This document shows positions 1 to 5,732 of a stretch of 5,732 nucleotides of DNA, one piece after another; the stretch's first letter is position 1; each line of letters opens with the position of its first letter. Origin of the DNA: Bryobacterales bacterium (GTDB lineage: Bacteria > Acidobacteriota > Terriglobia > Bryobacterales > Bryobacteraceae); contig PKZC01000453.1 of NCBI GenBank assembly GCA_003132905.1, positions 1 through 5,732 of the forward strand, read 5' to 3'. The notes beneath the pieces were generated by a model that ran no database searches, was not told the origin of the DNA, and saw only the letters and a program-made list of their open reading frames with translations. A program made the translations under genes and the position numbers.

Positions 1-455
1 AGGGCGTGCAGATTCATCCGTACCCGGTGTGGCCGGACGATCGCGGATATTTTCTCGAGATCGCACGTATGGGACACGGGCTTCCGGCTGGCTTTCCCAA
101 AGAGACCACGCAAATTTCAGCGGCGCTCAGCTATCCCGGCACCATCAAAGCGTTTCACTTTCATCGACAGCAGACCGATTGTTGGGTGCCGCTAACCGGC
201 ATGCTGCAAGTTGTCCTGGTGGATCTGCGTACGGAATCGAAGACCTATGGTCTGCGCAACACGCTGTATGTCGGCGCGCTCCGGCGATGGCAGGTGCTGG
301 TGCCGGCGGGCATCGCGCATGGTTACAAGGTGATTGGAACCGATCCGGCGATGCTGGTTTACCTGACCGATCGTTTCTACGATCCGCAGGACGAGGGCCG
401 CATTCCGTATGACGATCCCCAGATTCAATACGATTGGGATACGCAGCACAAGTAG
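1..455 (+). CDS. dTDP-4-dehydrorhamnose 3,5-epimerase family cupin (5' partial)
   Basis: This is an RmlC-like cupin of the family that epimerises C3/C5 of dTDP-4-keto-6-deoxy-hexoses in the cytoplasm. Counting from the GTG at 6, visible signatures are DDRGYFLEI (11-19), the His-containing strand KAFHFH (48-53), GMLQVVLVDLR (65-75), VPAGIAHGY (99-107), YLTDRFYDP (119-127) and DDPQIQYDW (136-144). H51 aligns with the RmlC catalytic His, Y125 with the catalytic Tyr and D137 with the Asp that partners the His. The frame is open to the window edge, a Gly codon precedes the GTG, and the family usually reads G-V-x-I-x-P here, so the GTG is probably an internal Val and the true start lies outside. 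Only AGGGC precedes it, too close to act as a ribosome binding site. The usual RGLH arginine and the lysine of the next strand are replaced (K48, D58), so classical rhamnose-pathway activity is uncertain. It converges on the NRPS gene with 5 nt between the stops. Confidence 0.85.
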   Translation, partial: GVQIHPYPVWPDDRGYFLEIARMGHGLPAGFPKETTQISAALSYPGTIKAFHFHRQQTDCWVPLTGMLQVVLVDLRTESKTYGLRNTLYVGALRRWQVLVPAGIAHGYKVIGTDPAMLVYLTDRFYDPQDEGRIPYDDPQIQYDWDTQHK

Positions 456-460
456 AGCCG

Positions 461-3400
461 TTACGTTGCTGCCTTCGCGCGGACGCCCTCCAGGCAGGCT
501 GTCAGCTTCTCGGCCAGAGTCCCAATATTCTCTCCGGAATAAATGGACAAATGATCCCCCGGGACATCGTGAACTGCGACTTGGGACGCCACGCAATCCC
601 AGCCCAGTTCGTAGCTCCAAAGCTCATTGGGAGGTCTAATCTGGGAGCGAAACACCGTTATGGATCCGGTATAGGGCGTCGCGACATACTCGATAGCAGC
701 GAAGCCCTGGCTGCCCTTCAGCGTCCCTAACTCGGGCGGGAGTGAAAGGCTCATCGTGCGTGAAAATCGTTCCTGTACCCGGAATTTGCGGCGCTGCAGG
801 ATCGCTTTGATCTGTTCCATCAGATTGTCCCCTGACAGAATTTCCAAAGCCCGCTGCCAGGCGGTTCCGTACGTTCGCCGCGAGAACAGCTTGCTTTTGA
901 CACGCAACGGCGCGGTGGTGTCAAACAGACCGAGAAACGCAACCGGCAAACCGGCCGCGGTGAGCTGTCTGGCCATCTCAAAGGCCACCAAGCCCCCAAA
1001 AGAATAGCCTGACAAATAATAAGGGCCTTGAGGCTGAGTATCCTGAATAACCTCGATGTAATGCCCGGCAATCTCCGGCAAGCTCGTGAACGCAGCCTTC
1101 TGAGTCCAGTCGCTCTTGGGCTGGAGGCCGTAGACGGGCTGATCTGCACCCAGTAACACAGCCAGATCCCGAAAAACCAAGACGCCGCCCCCAATGCCAG
1201 AGACGCAATAGAGTGGTGGCTTCCGGCCGGTCCGATTGATGGGAACGAGTGACGCCCACAGACCGGAGGCGCCGCCGGCCGAGAGTACCTGCGCCAGCGA
1301 CTCGATGGTAGGGGCATGATACAGGGTGGCCAAGGGCAACTCGATGTTAAAGGCTTTCTTGATCTCAGAGAAGAGCCGAACAGCCATCAGGGAATGCCCG
1401 CCCAACTCGAAATAGTCGTCCCGTGTTCCTATGGGACTCACGCCCAGGACAGTCTCCCAGATGGCCTTCAGACCGGCTTCCACTTCATTCTGTGGTTTGG
1501 CAAATTCAGTCTTCGCCGCAGGCGCGACCGGAGACGGCAGCGCGCGCCGATCCACTTTGCCGTTCGGAGTAAGCGGCAGCGCGTCCAGAAACACAAAGAC
1601 GGACGGCAGCATATAATCCGGCAAGCTGCGCCGCACGAAATCCCGCAGTTCGGCAGTGGCTGGAGGCTGGCCGCTCGGAGCTACAACGTAAGCGACAATC
1701 CGGCCCTCGCCCGCGCTGGTATCGAGAACCGCAACAGCGTCGCTGATAGAAGGGTGCTGCGTGAGTGCGGCACGAATCTCTTCTGGTTCAATTCGGAAGC
1801 CGCGCAGCTTGATTTGATGATCGTTGCGACCAAGGCATTCGATATTGCCATCCTGGCCGTAACGCGCCAGATCGCCGGTCTTATAAATACGCGTGCCGGG
1901 GCGCAGTGGGTTCGCAACGAAGCGTTGTGCGGTCAGTTCGTCTTGATGAAGATAGCCGCGCGCCAAGCCATCGCCGCCGATGTATAGTTCACCGGCAACG
2001 CCAATGGGAACGGGAGCCAGATTCTGATCCAGGATATACGTCTGCGTGTTGGCAATTGGCCTTCCGATCAGAATGGGGCCATCGGGTTTTGAAATCTCAT
2101 ACCCTGTCGACCAGATGGTAGTTTCGGTGGGCCCATAGAGATTCCACAAGCGTCCTACCAAGGGGAAGAGCTGTTGAGCCAAATCCTTGGGCATGGCCTC
2201 ACCGGTGCAGACGGCCTGCAGATCCCCCTTGCCTTGCCAGCCTGACTCCAGCAGCAGCTTCCATGTGGCGGGCGTAGCCTGCAAGAAGGTGACGCCCTGA
2301 CGTTCGATCTCAGATTGTAGGCGCTGGCCATCCATCACCGTTGCGCCATCCGCCAGCACCAGCCGCGCTCCCGTGAGGAGCGGAAGCCAGATGTCAACGC
2401 CCGCGATATCGAATGAAATAGTGGTTACGCCGAGCAGCACCTCGGCCGGCGAAAAATCCAGCAGCCCGCGCATCGACCATAACAGGTTGAGAAGCGCGCT
2501 GCGAGGAATTGCGACGCCCTTGGGCCGGCCTGTCGATCCGGAAGTGTAAAGCACGTACGCGAGATGGTTTCCGGTAACTTCGACAACCCGGTCGCCACCG
2601 TCGTAAGCATTGAAGAGATCCCAATCCAAGGCGACAATCCGGCCCTGGAAATCGGGGAGCCGTGCAGGTATGTCGCGGGCAGCCACTAGGATGCCGATGC
2701 CGGAATCGAGCGCGATCTGATGAATCCGGTCGTCGGGATAGTTCGGATCCAGAGGCACGTAAGCGCCGCCGGTTTTGACGATGGCGAGCAAGGCAACCAC
2801 AAGATCGGTGGATCTCTCCAGACACACACCGACCAGCTTGTCCGGGCCCGCGCCGAGCGAACGCAGATGGGCTGCCAATTGGTTGGCTCTTGCGTTGAGT
2901 TCCCTGTACGTGAGCGACTCAGCACCGCAGGTTACGGCCACAGCTTGAGGTGACCTATGAACTTGCGCTTCGATGAGCGCTTGCAGAGGAACGTCCGCCG
3001 GATACTCCGCTTCGGTGGCATTCCATTCGACGGTTATGCGCCGCCGCTCCGTATCGTCCAATAAAGGAAGGCGCGAGATTGAGGTTTCAGGACTTGCCAT
3101 TGCGCCCGCAAGCAGCACTTCCATATTCCGCAGCAGGCGCTGGATGCTGGTGCGATCGAACAGATCGGTACTGTACTCCAGACTCGCCAGCAGGCCCTCG
3201 GGACGCTCCCACAGGAACAGCGTGAGATCGAACATCGAAGTGCTGGTTTCAATTTCAAATGGCGAAGCCTCAATACCTGGGAGCTGTAATTCCTCCCTCG
3301 GCGCGTTTTGATAGGCGAACATCACCTGAAAAACAGGCGCAAACGAAAGACTGCGCTCCGGCTTCAGGGCGTCCACTGTCATCTCAAACGGCAGATCCTC

Positions 3401-4432
3401 GTGGTCATACGCACCGAGCGAAACTTGCTTCACTCGTTGCACCATTTCGCGAAAGGTGGGATCGCCGGTAAGGTTGGCGCGCAAAGGCAAAGTGTTTGCA
3501 AAGAATCCGATGAGGTCGTGCGTTTCCGGAGAGCCTCGGCCTGCCATTGGAACGCCAACCACCAGATCATCCTGTTGTGAGTATCGGCCCAGCACAACAG
3601 CGAAAGCCGCCAACAGCGTCATGAACAGCGTGGCGCTTTCGGCCTTGCTGAAATCGCCCAACAGGTTTTTCAAGGGGGCAGGGAAGCAATGAGATTCCCT
3701 GGAACCGGCATAGGTTTGCTGCGATGGCCGGGTGCGATCGGAAGGCAGGTTAAGAACAGCCGGCGCACCCTGCAGATGCTCCTTCCAATAATGCAGCAAC
3801 TGATCGCGTACCTCGCCTTGCAGCCAGTCTTGCTGCCAGACGGCGTAATCTCCATATTGAATCGGAAGCTCAGGCAAAGGCGCCGGGCGCTCCAGGAAGT
3901 CGGCCGCATAATGAGCGTTCAACTCCCGCAGGAAGATGCTCATCGACCAGCCACCCTCGGAGATGATGTGGTGCATGCTGATCAGAAGGATGTGCTCGTC
4001 GGCTGCCATTTGAAGCAGCGACGCCCGGATCAAAGGTTCTTGCTTCAGGTCGAAAGGCCGATTGGCGCGATCGTTAATCGAACGAGCGGCTTCCTGTTCG
4101 CGCTGCTCTCCAGCTAGATGCGTCAGAACCTGCAGTGGGATGTCTATACTGAGCGCCGCAGCCACCACCTGTACGGGATTTCCATCCAGTTCACCGAAGG
4201 TTGTTCGGAGCGTGTCGTGTCGCCGGATAATCCGGTTGATGCTGCGCTCCAGAGCGTCGCGATCCAGCGGCCCTTTCAGCCGGACAGCCTCTGAAACGTT
4301 GTAGACGGACTTTCCGGGCTCGAGCTTGTCCAGAAACCACAACCGGCGCTGGGCGAAAGACAGCGGATAGATCAGCGGATCGGAGGTGATTTGCGGGACG
4401 GGAAGCGCTACCGCGCTGGTGATGGCGGCCAT
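461..4432 (-). CDS. NRPS termination module C-A-PCP-TE, predicted to load glycine
   Basis: Complete 1323-residue cytoplasmic megasynthase subunit. It takes the peptide from the upstream PCP, adds one amino acid and releases the product. Domains in order: condensation (about 20-455), adenylation (about 485-965), peptidyl carrier (about 980-1050, Ser1014) and type I thioesterase (about 1070-1315, Ser1144/Asp1171/His1294). All core motifs are present without a frameshift. There is no epimerase, methyltransferase or cyclisation domain. The start is the ATG at 4430-4432, which leaves about 23 residues before the first C motif, as is usual for such proteins. No good Shine-Dalgarno sequence precedes it. 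The upstream NRPS gene ends one nucleotide before this ATG, so translation is probably coupled. Because the TE is at the C terminus and an unrelated gene converges immediately after it, this is the last NRPS gene of its operon. The peptide product cannot be named from this window. Confidence 0.95.
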   Translation of the reverse strand: MAAITSAVALPVPQITSDPLIYPLSFAQRRLWFLDKLEPGKSVYNVSEAVRLKGPLDRDALERSINRIIRRHDTLRTTFGELDGNPVQVVAAALSIDIPLQVLTHLAGEQREQEAARSINDRANRPFDLKQEPLIRASLLQMAADEHILLISMHHIISEGGWSMSIFLRELNAHYAADFLERPAPLPELPIQYGDYAVWQQDWLQGEVRDQLLHYWKEHLQGAPAVLNLPSDRTRPSQQTYAGSRESHCFPAPLKNLLGDFSKAESATLFMTLLAAFAVVLGRYSQQDDLVVGVPMAGRGSPETHDLIGFFANTLPLRANLTGDPTFREMVQRVKQVSLGAYDHEDLPFEMTVDALKPERSLSFAPVFQVMFAYQNAPREELQLPGIEASPFEIETSTSMFDLTLFLWERPEGLLASLEYSTDLFDRTSIQRLLRNMEVLLAGAMASPETSISRLPLLDDTERRRITVEWNATEAEYPADVPLQALIEAQVHRSPQAVAVTCGAESLTYRELNARANQLAAHLRSLGAGPDKLVGVCLERSTDLVVALLAIVKTGGAYVPLDPNYPDDRIHQIALDSGIGILVAARDIPARLPDFQGRIVALDWDLFNAYDGGDRVVEVTGNHLAYVLYTSGSTGRPKGVAIPRSALLNLLWSMRGLLDFSPAEVLLGVTTISFDIAGVDIWLPLLTGARLVLADGATVMDGQRLQSEIERQGVTFLQATPATWKLLLESGWQGKGDLQAVCTGEAMPKDLAQQLFPLVGRLWNLYGPTETTIWSTGYEISKPDGPILIGRPIANTQTYILDQNLAPVPIGVAGELYIGGDGLARGYLHQDELTAQRFVANPLRPGTRIYKTGDLARYGQDGNIECLGRNDHQIKLRGFRIEPEEIRAALTQHPSISDAVAVLDTSAGEGRIVAYVVAPSGQPPATAELRDFVRRSLPDYMLPSVFVFLDALPLTPNGKVDRRALPSPVAPAAKTEFAKPQNEVEAGLKAIWETVLGVSPIGTRDDYFELGGHSLMAVRLFSEIKKAFNIELPLATLYHAPTIESLAQVLSAGGASGLWASLVPINRTGRKPPLYCVSGIGGGVLVFRDLAVLLGADQPVYGLQPKSDWTQKAAFTSLPEIAGHYIEVIQDTQPQGPYYLSGYSFGGLVAFEMARQLTAAGLPVAFLGLFDTTAPLRVKSKLFSRRTYGTAWQRALEILSGDNLMEQIKAILQRRKFRVQERFSRTMSLSLPPELGTLKGSQGFAAIEYVATPYTGSITVFRSQIRPPNELWSYELGWDCVASQVAVHDVPGDHLSIYSGENIGTLAEKLTACLEGVRAKAAT
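488..1225 (-). other. Type I thioesterase domain, product release
   Basis: Alpha/beta-hydrolase that takes the finished chain from Ser1014 onto its own serine and releases it by hydrolysis or cyclisation; which one cannot be told from sequence. The nucleophile elbow is GYSFGG (1142-1147, Ser1144, codon 1001-1003). The acid is Asp1171 in LGLFDTTAP, and the base is His1294 in VPGDHLSIYSGENI (codon 551-553). The Asp-to-His spacing is 123 residues and includes a basic lid-like segment (about 1177-1226, many Lys/Arg). The N-terminal oxyanion strand reads YCVSGIGGG (1075-1083), where most relatives have HG before the glycines. Confidence 0.92.
1283..1495 (-). other. Peptidyl carrier domain of the terminal NRPS
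   Basis: Carries the growing chain on a 4'-phosphopantetheine arm. The motif DDYFELGGHSL (residues 1005-1015) places the modified serine at Ser1014, codon 1391-1393. The domain follows A10 after an Ala/Pro-rich linker (about 967-980) and leads into the thioesterase through the segment ending near residue 1070. Confidence 0.93.
1538..2980 (-). other. Adenylation domain of the terminal NRPS, glycine-like code
   Basis: Activates the amino acid as an acyl-AMP and loads it on the adjacent PCP. Motifs by residue: A1 LTYREL (507-512), A2 TGGAYVPLD (554-562), A3 AYVLYTSGSTGRPKG (625-639), A4 FDIAGVDIW (674-682), A5 NLYGPTE (764-770), A6 GELYIGGDGLARGYL (814-828), A7 YKTGDL (850-855), A8 GRNDHQIKLRGFRIEPEEI (868-886), A9 LPDYMLP (937-943) and A10 NGKVDR (957-962). 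Hand alignment to GrsA gives the specificity residues D675, I676, V679, Q718, C742, G744, L765, I773, W774 and K959. This is two substitutions from the glycine code DILQLGLIWK, so glycine is the best prediction; another small residue such as Ala remains possible. The domain is uninterrupted, unlike the A domain in the upstream gene. Confidence 0.88.
3068..4375 (-). other. Condensation domain (LCL-like) of the terminal NRPS
   Basis: Forms the peptide bond between the upstream PCP-bound chain and the aminoacyl group on Ser1014. Motifs by residue: C1 SFAQRRLWFLDKL (25-37), C2 RHDTLRTTF (71-79), C3 MHHIISEGGWS (153-163), C4 YGDYAVWQQDWL (193-204), C5 IGFFANTLPLR (308-318), C6 HEDLPFE (344-350) and C7 RSLSFAPVFQVMF (360-372). 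The overall pattern fits an LCL domain, and the visible upstream module has no epimerase, which agrees with an L-configured or glycine donor. The catalytic second His is H155. The usual Asp-Gly that follows is replaced by Glu-Gly-Gly, giving one extra residue. LCL assignment is by eye only. Confidence 0.88.
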
Positions 4433-4436
4433 GTCA
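4430..4436 (-). promoter_or_regulatory. Stop-start junction of the two NRPS genes (TGA-C-ATG)
   Basis: On the minus strand the upstream stop and downstream start read TGACATG, separated by one nucleotide and in different frames. The preceding bases (CACCTGAAT) contain no convincing Shine-Dalgarno sequence. Terminating ribosomes probably re-initiate on the ATG, which would keep the two subunits in balance. Coupling is inferred from the spacing, not shown. Confidence 0.6.
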
Positions 4437-5732
4437 ATTCAGGTGGGACGCCAGGGCTGCGATGCTATTGCCAGCCGGAGTCCGTACGATCGGCGGTCGG
4501 GAAGGCTTCTGGGATCGTGGACCAGCGGCCAGGAGCTTTTCGATTTCTTCGGCTAGCCGCGCGATAGTCGGGTAATCGAGAACGGCGCGCAACGGAAATG
4601 CAGCGCAGATGGCAGCGCGGATTTTCCCGGTGACGATTACCGCAGTTAAGGAGTGGCCACCCAGCTCGAAGAAGTTATCGTAGATACCAACTGCCTCCAA
4701 TCGCAATGCTTCGCGCCATATTGCCGCGAGCGTATTCTCGATGGGGTTGCGCGGCGGCACGACGGCGCGGGGTTCACGGATCAGATCCGGATTCGGCAGG
4801 CGCTTCCGGTCGATTTTTCCATTGGGTGTTCGAGGCAGGGCGTCCAGCACTACGAATGCGCCCGGAATCATGAACGAGGGAAGTTGAGATTCGAGGAACC
4901 GTCGCAGGTCCGCGGGCTGCGGGGTAGCGCCGCGCTTCACCAGGTAAGCCACTAACGCGCTGCCTTCCGAAGGATGGTCCAGAGCGGCTACGATCGCTTC
5001 CTGAATCGTGGGATGTTGGCAAAGAGCCGCTTCAATTTCTCCTAACTCGATGCGATGCCCACGAATTTTCACTTGATGGTCCACGCGGCCGAGGAAGAGC
5101 AGCCGTCCATCGGGCAGGAACTTCACCAAGTCCCCGGTTCGATACACACGCTGGTTGTGCGACGGCAAATGCACGAATCGTTCGGTGGTCAGCTCGGGAC
5201 GATCCAGATAACCGGGCGTTACTCCCTCTCCGCCGATGTAGAGCTCGCCTGGAATTCCGACGGGGACCCGTTGCCGGTTGGCGTCCAGCACGAAGACCGA
5301 AGTATTGGCGATAGGTTTTCCGATGGAAACGTCGCCTGCTTGCGAAGTGAGTTTCTCCATGGTGGACCAGACGGTGGTTTCGGTCGGGCCGTACATGTTA
5401 TAAATCTCTGTCGCGCCTGTCTCGAGCAGTTCGGTGGCGAGCGACGGCGGCAGCGCCTCTCCACCGATCAGTAATTTGCGGAGCGCGCCCAGCGCTTCGC
5501 GGCCAGAGGCATCACTCAGAAGCATTCGGGCCAGCGAAGGCGTGCACTGCATGTGAGTGACATGGTGTTGGGAAATTTGCTCGGGTATCGAGTAGCCGGT
5601 TTGGGCCGGGCGGGTCCGGATTGGGAGATTGACGCGCTCAACCAATTCGCGCAGATTCTCTAAGTTCGCGAGCACCGTTTCGGTGGCGATTCCAAAATCC
5701 ACCAGGCACGCCACCTCATCCACTCCGATGTC
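4434..5732 (-). CDS. NRPS with flavin monooxygenase inserted in its A domain (3' part only)
   Basis: The C-terminal 432 residues of a larger NRPS running off the window edge. Numbering from the GTG at 5721-5723, the visible order is: end of a luciferase-like FMN monooxygenase (to about 33), the A5-A10 half of an adenylation domain (about 40-312), a PCP (about 325-398, Ser358) and a tail of about 30 residues. The frame is open to the edge, with Asp-Ile-Gly before the GTG that continue the monooxygenase motif, so the GTG is not a start. A1-A4 are absent from the visible part and should lie upstream of the monooxygenase, as in A domains with an A4/A5 insertion. The protein ends after the PCP with no TE and would hand its chain to the C domain encoded next. 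The partial specificity code looks like glycine. Confidence 0.93.
   Translation of the reverse strand, partial: DIGVDEVACLVDFGIATETVLANLENLRELVERVNLPIRTRPAQTGYSIPEQISQHHVTHMQCTPSLARMLLSDASGREALGALRKLLIGGEALPPSLATELLETGATEIYNMYGPTETTVWSTMEKLTSQAGDVSIGKPIANTSVFVLDANRQRVPVGIPGELYIGGEGVTPGYLDRPELTTERFVHLPSHNQRVYRTGDLVKFLPDGRLLFLGRVDHQVKIRGHRIELGEIEAALCQHPTIQEAIVAALDHPSEGSALVAYLVKRGATPQPADLRRFLESQLPSFMIPGAFVVLDALPRTPNGKIDRKRLPNPDLIREPRAVVPPRNPIENTLAAIWREALRLEAVGIYDNFFELGGHSLTAVIVTGKIRAAICAAFPLRAVLDYPTIARLAEEIEKLLAAGPRSQKPSRPPIVRTPAGNSIAALASHLN
4530..4751 (-). other. Peptidyl carrier domain of the penultimate module
   Basis: The motif YDNFFELGGHSL (residues 348-359 from the GTG at 5721-5723) gives the phosphopantetheine serine at Ser358, codon 4650-4652. 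The following helix and the segment VLDYPTIARLAEEIEKLL complete a normal PCP. After it comes a Pro/Arg-rich tail and the stop at 4434-4436. The partner is expected to be the C domain of the next gene. Confidence 0.93.
4788..5606 (-). other. Second half of an interrupted adenylation domain (A5-A10), glycine-like partial code
   Basis: Numbered from the GTG at 5721-5723: the strand before A5 HVTHMQCTPS (54-63), A5 NMYGPTE (109-115), A6 GELYIGGEGVTPGYL (159-173), A7 YRTGDL (194-199), A8 GRVDHQVKIRGHRIELGEI (212-230), A9 LPSFMIP (281-287) and A10 NGKIDR (301-306). The specificity residues visible by alignment to GrsA are Q59, L85, G87, M110, V118, W119 and K303; positions 235, 236 and 239 lie upstream of the insertion, outside the window. 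The seven visible residues fit the glycine code DILQLGMVWK. A6 has Thr-Pro where Ala-Arg is usual, a common sort of variation. Confidence 0.88.
5616..5732 (-). other. C-terminal end of a luciferase-like (LLM) monooxygenase domain
   Basis: The visible stretch begins D-I-G-V-D-E-V-A-C-L-V-D-F-G and continues with a helix TVLANLENLRELVERVN. This matches, from memory, the conserved end of the MupA/Atu3671-type luciferase-like FMN-dependent monooxygenase domain found inside NRPS proteins. These enzymes use reduced FMN and oxygen to oxidise a carrier-bound substrate. Right after it the A-domain fold resumes with YSIPEQISQHHVTHMQCTPS, which is the usual partner sequence after such insertions. Only about 35 residues are visible, so FMN-binding and catalytic parts cannot be checked. 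Confidence 0.8.

Noticed and set aside
6..8. GTG at 6-8 as the true start of the epimerase-like gene
   Set aside because: The frame is open upstream with a Gly codon, family members read G-V-x-I-x-P at this place, and there is no room for a ribosome binding site in the window.
443..472. Inverted repeat GCAGCA (443-448) / TGCTGC (467-472) flanking both stop codons, a possible shared terminator
   Set aside because: Only a 6-bp stem with an 18-nt loop and no T-tract on either side; such a repeat is easily found by chance.
1316..1987. A 223-codon open frame on the plus strand opposite the terminal A domain and PCP
   Set aside because: It is the antisense of a strongly conserved NRPS reading frame, its translation shows no recognisable domain, and long antisense frames are expected in G+C-rich coding DNA.
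3689..4117. A 142-codon plus-strand frame opposite the condensation domain
   Set aside because: Composition is Arg/Gln/Leu-rich without motifs; it lies wholly antisense to the intact C domain.
5055..5474. A 139-codon plus-strand frame opposite the A5-A8 region
   Set aside because: Antisense shadow of conserved A-domain motifs; no independent coding signal seen.
5721..5723. GTG at 5721-5723 as a start codon giving a stand-alone 429-residue A(partial)-PCP protein
   Set aside because: The frame continues to the window edge with residues that fit the LLM motif, and an A domain lacking A1-A4 would not work alone.
4434..5732. Calling this gene an mtaG/melG orthologue
   Set aside because: Those proteins end in a thioesterase; this one ends after the PCP. 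Only the presumed A4/A5 insertion and glycine-like code are shared.

Overview
The window is almost fully coding and shows the downstream end of a nonribosomal peptide synthetase (NRPS) locus on the minus strand, meeting a sugar-epimerase-like gene that converges on it from the plus strand. Base composition is moderately G+C-rich (about 58% in one hand-counted line). The style of the NRPS proteins and of the short RmlC-like cupin recalls soil bacteria such as Acidobacteriota, but that is a weak impression and no phylogenetic marker gene is present.

Layout. Positions 1-455 (+) hold the 3' part of a cupin of the dTDP-4-dehydrorhamnose 3,5-epimerase family, probably cut at its 5' end by the window edge. 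After 5 nt comes the end of a complete minus-strand NRPS gene (461-4432, 1323 aa) with domain order C-A-PCP-TE, a termination module. One nucleotide upstream of its start codon is the stop of a second NRPS gene (4434 to beyond 5732). Its visible part is the tail of a luciferase-like flavin monooxygenase (LLM) domain, the second part of an adenylation domain (A5-A10), a PCP and a short tail. No RNA genes, mobile elements, CRISPR arrays or intergenic regions of useful length are present.

How the genes work together. Transcription of the NRPS genes runs from high to low coordinates, so the LLM-containing protein supplies the penultimate module. The C-A-PCP-TE protein adds the last residue and its thioesterase releases the product. 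Specificity residues read by hand against the GrsA positions give D-I-V-Q-C-G-L-I-W-K for the terminal A domain. The partial code of the interrupted A domain is (x-x-x)-Q-L-G-M-V-W-K. Both resemble the glycine code (D-I-L-Q-L-G-L/M-I/V-W-K). The predicted 3' end of the peptide is therefore an oxidised or oxidisable Gly-type residue followed by Gly.

The most interesting signal is the LLM domain inserted inside an A domain between A4 and A5. This architecture is known from the glycine-oxidising terminal modules of the myxothiazol/melithiazol type, but here it sits in a non-terminal module. The first condensation domain of the terminal protein also has an altered active-site motif (HHIISEGGWS instead of HHxxxDGxS). 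The epimerase-like gene may or may not belong to the cluster.
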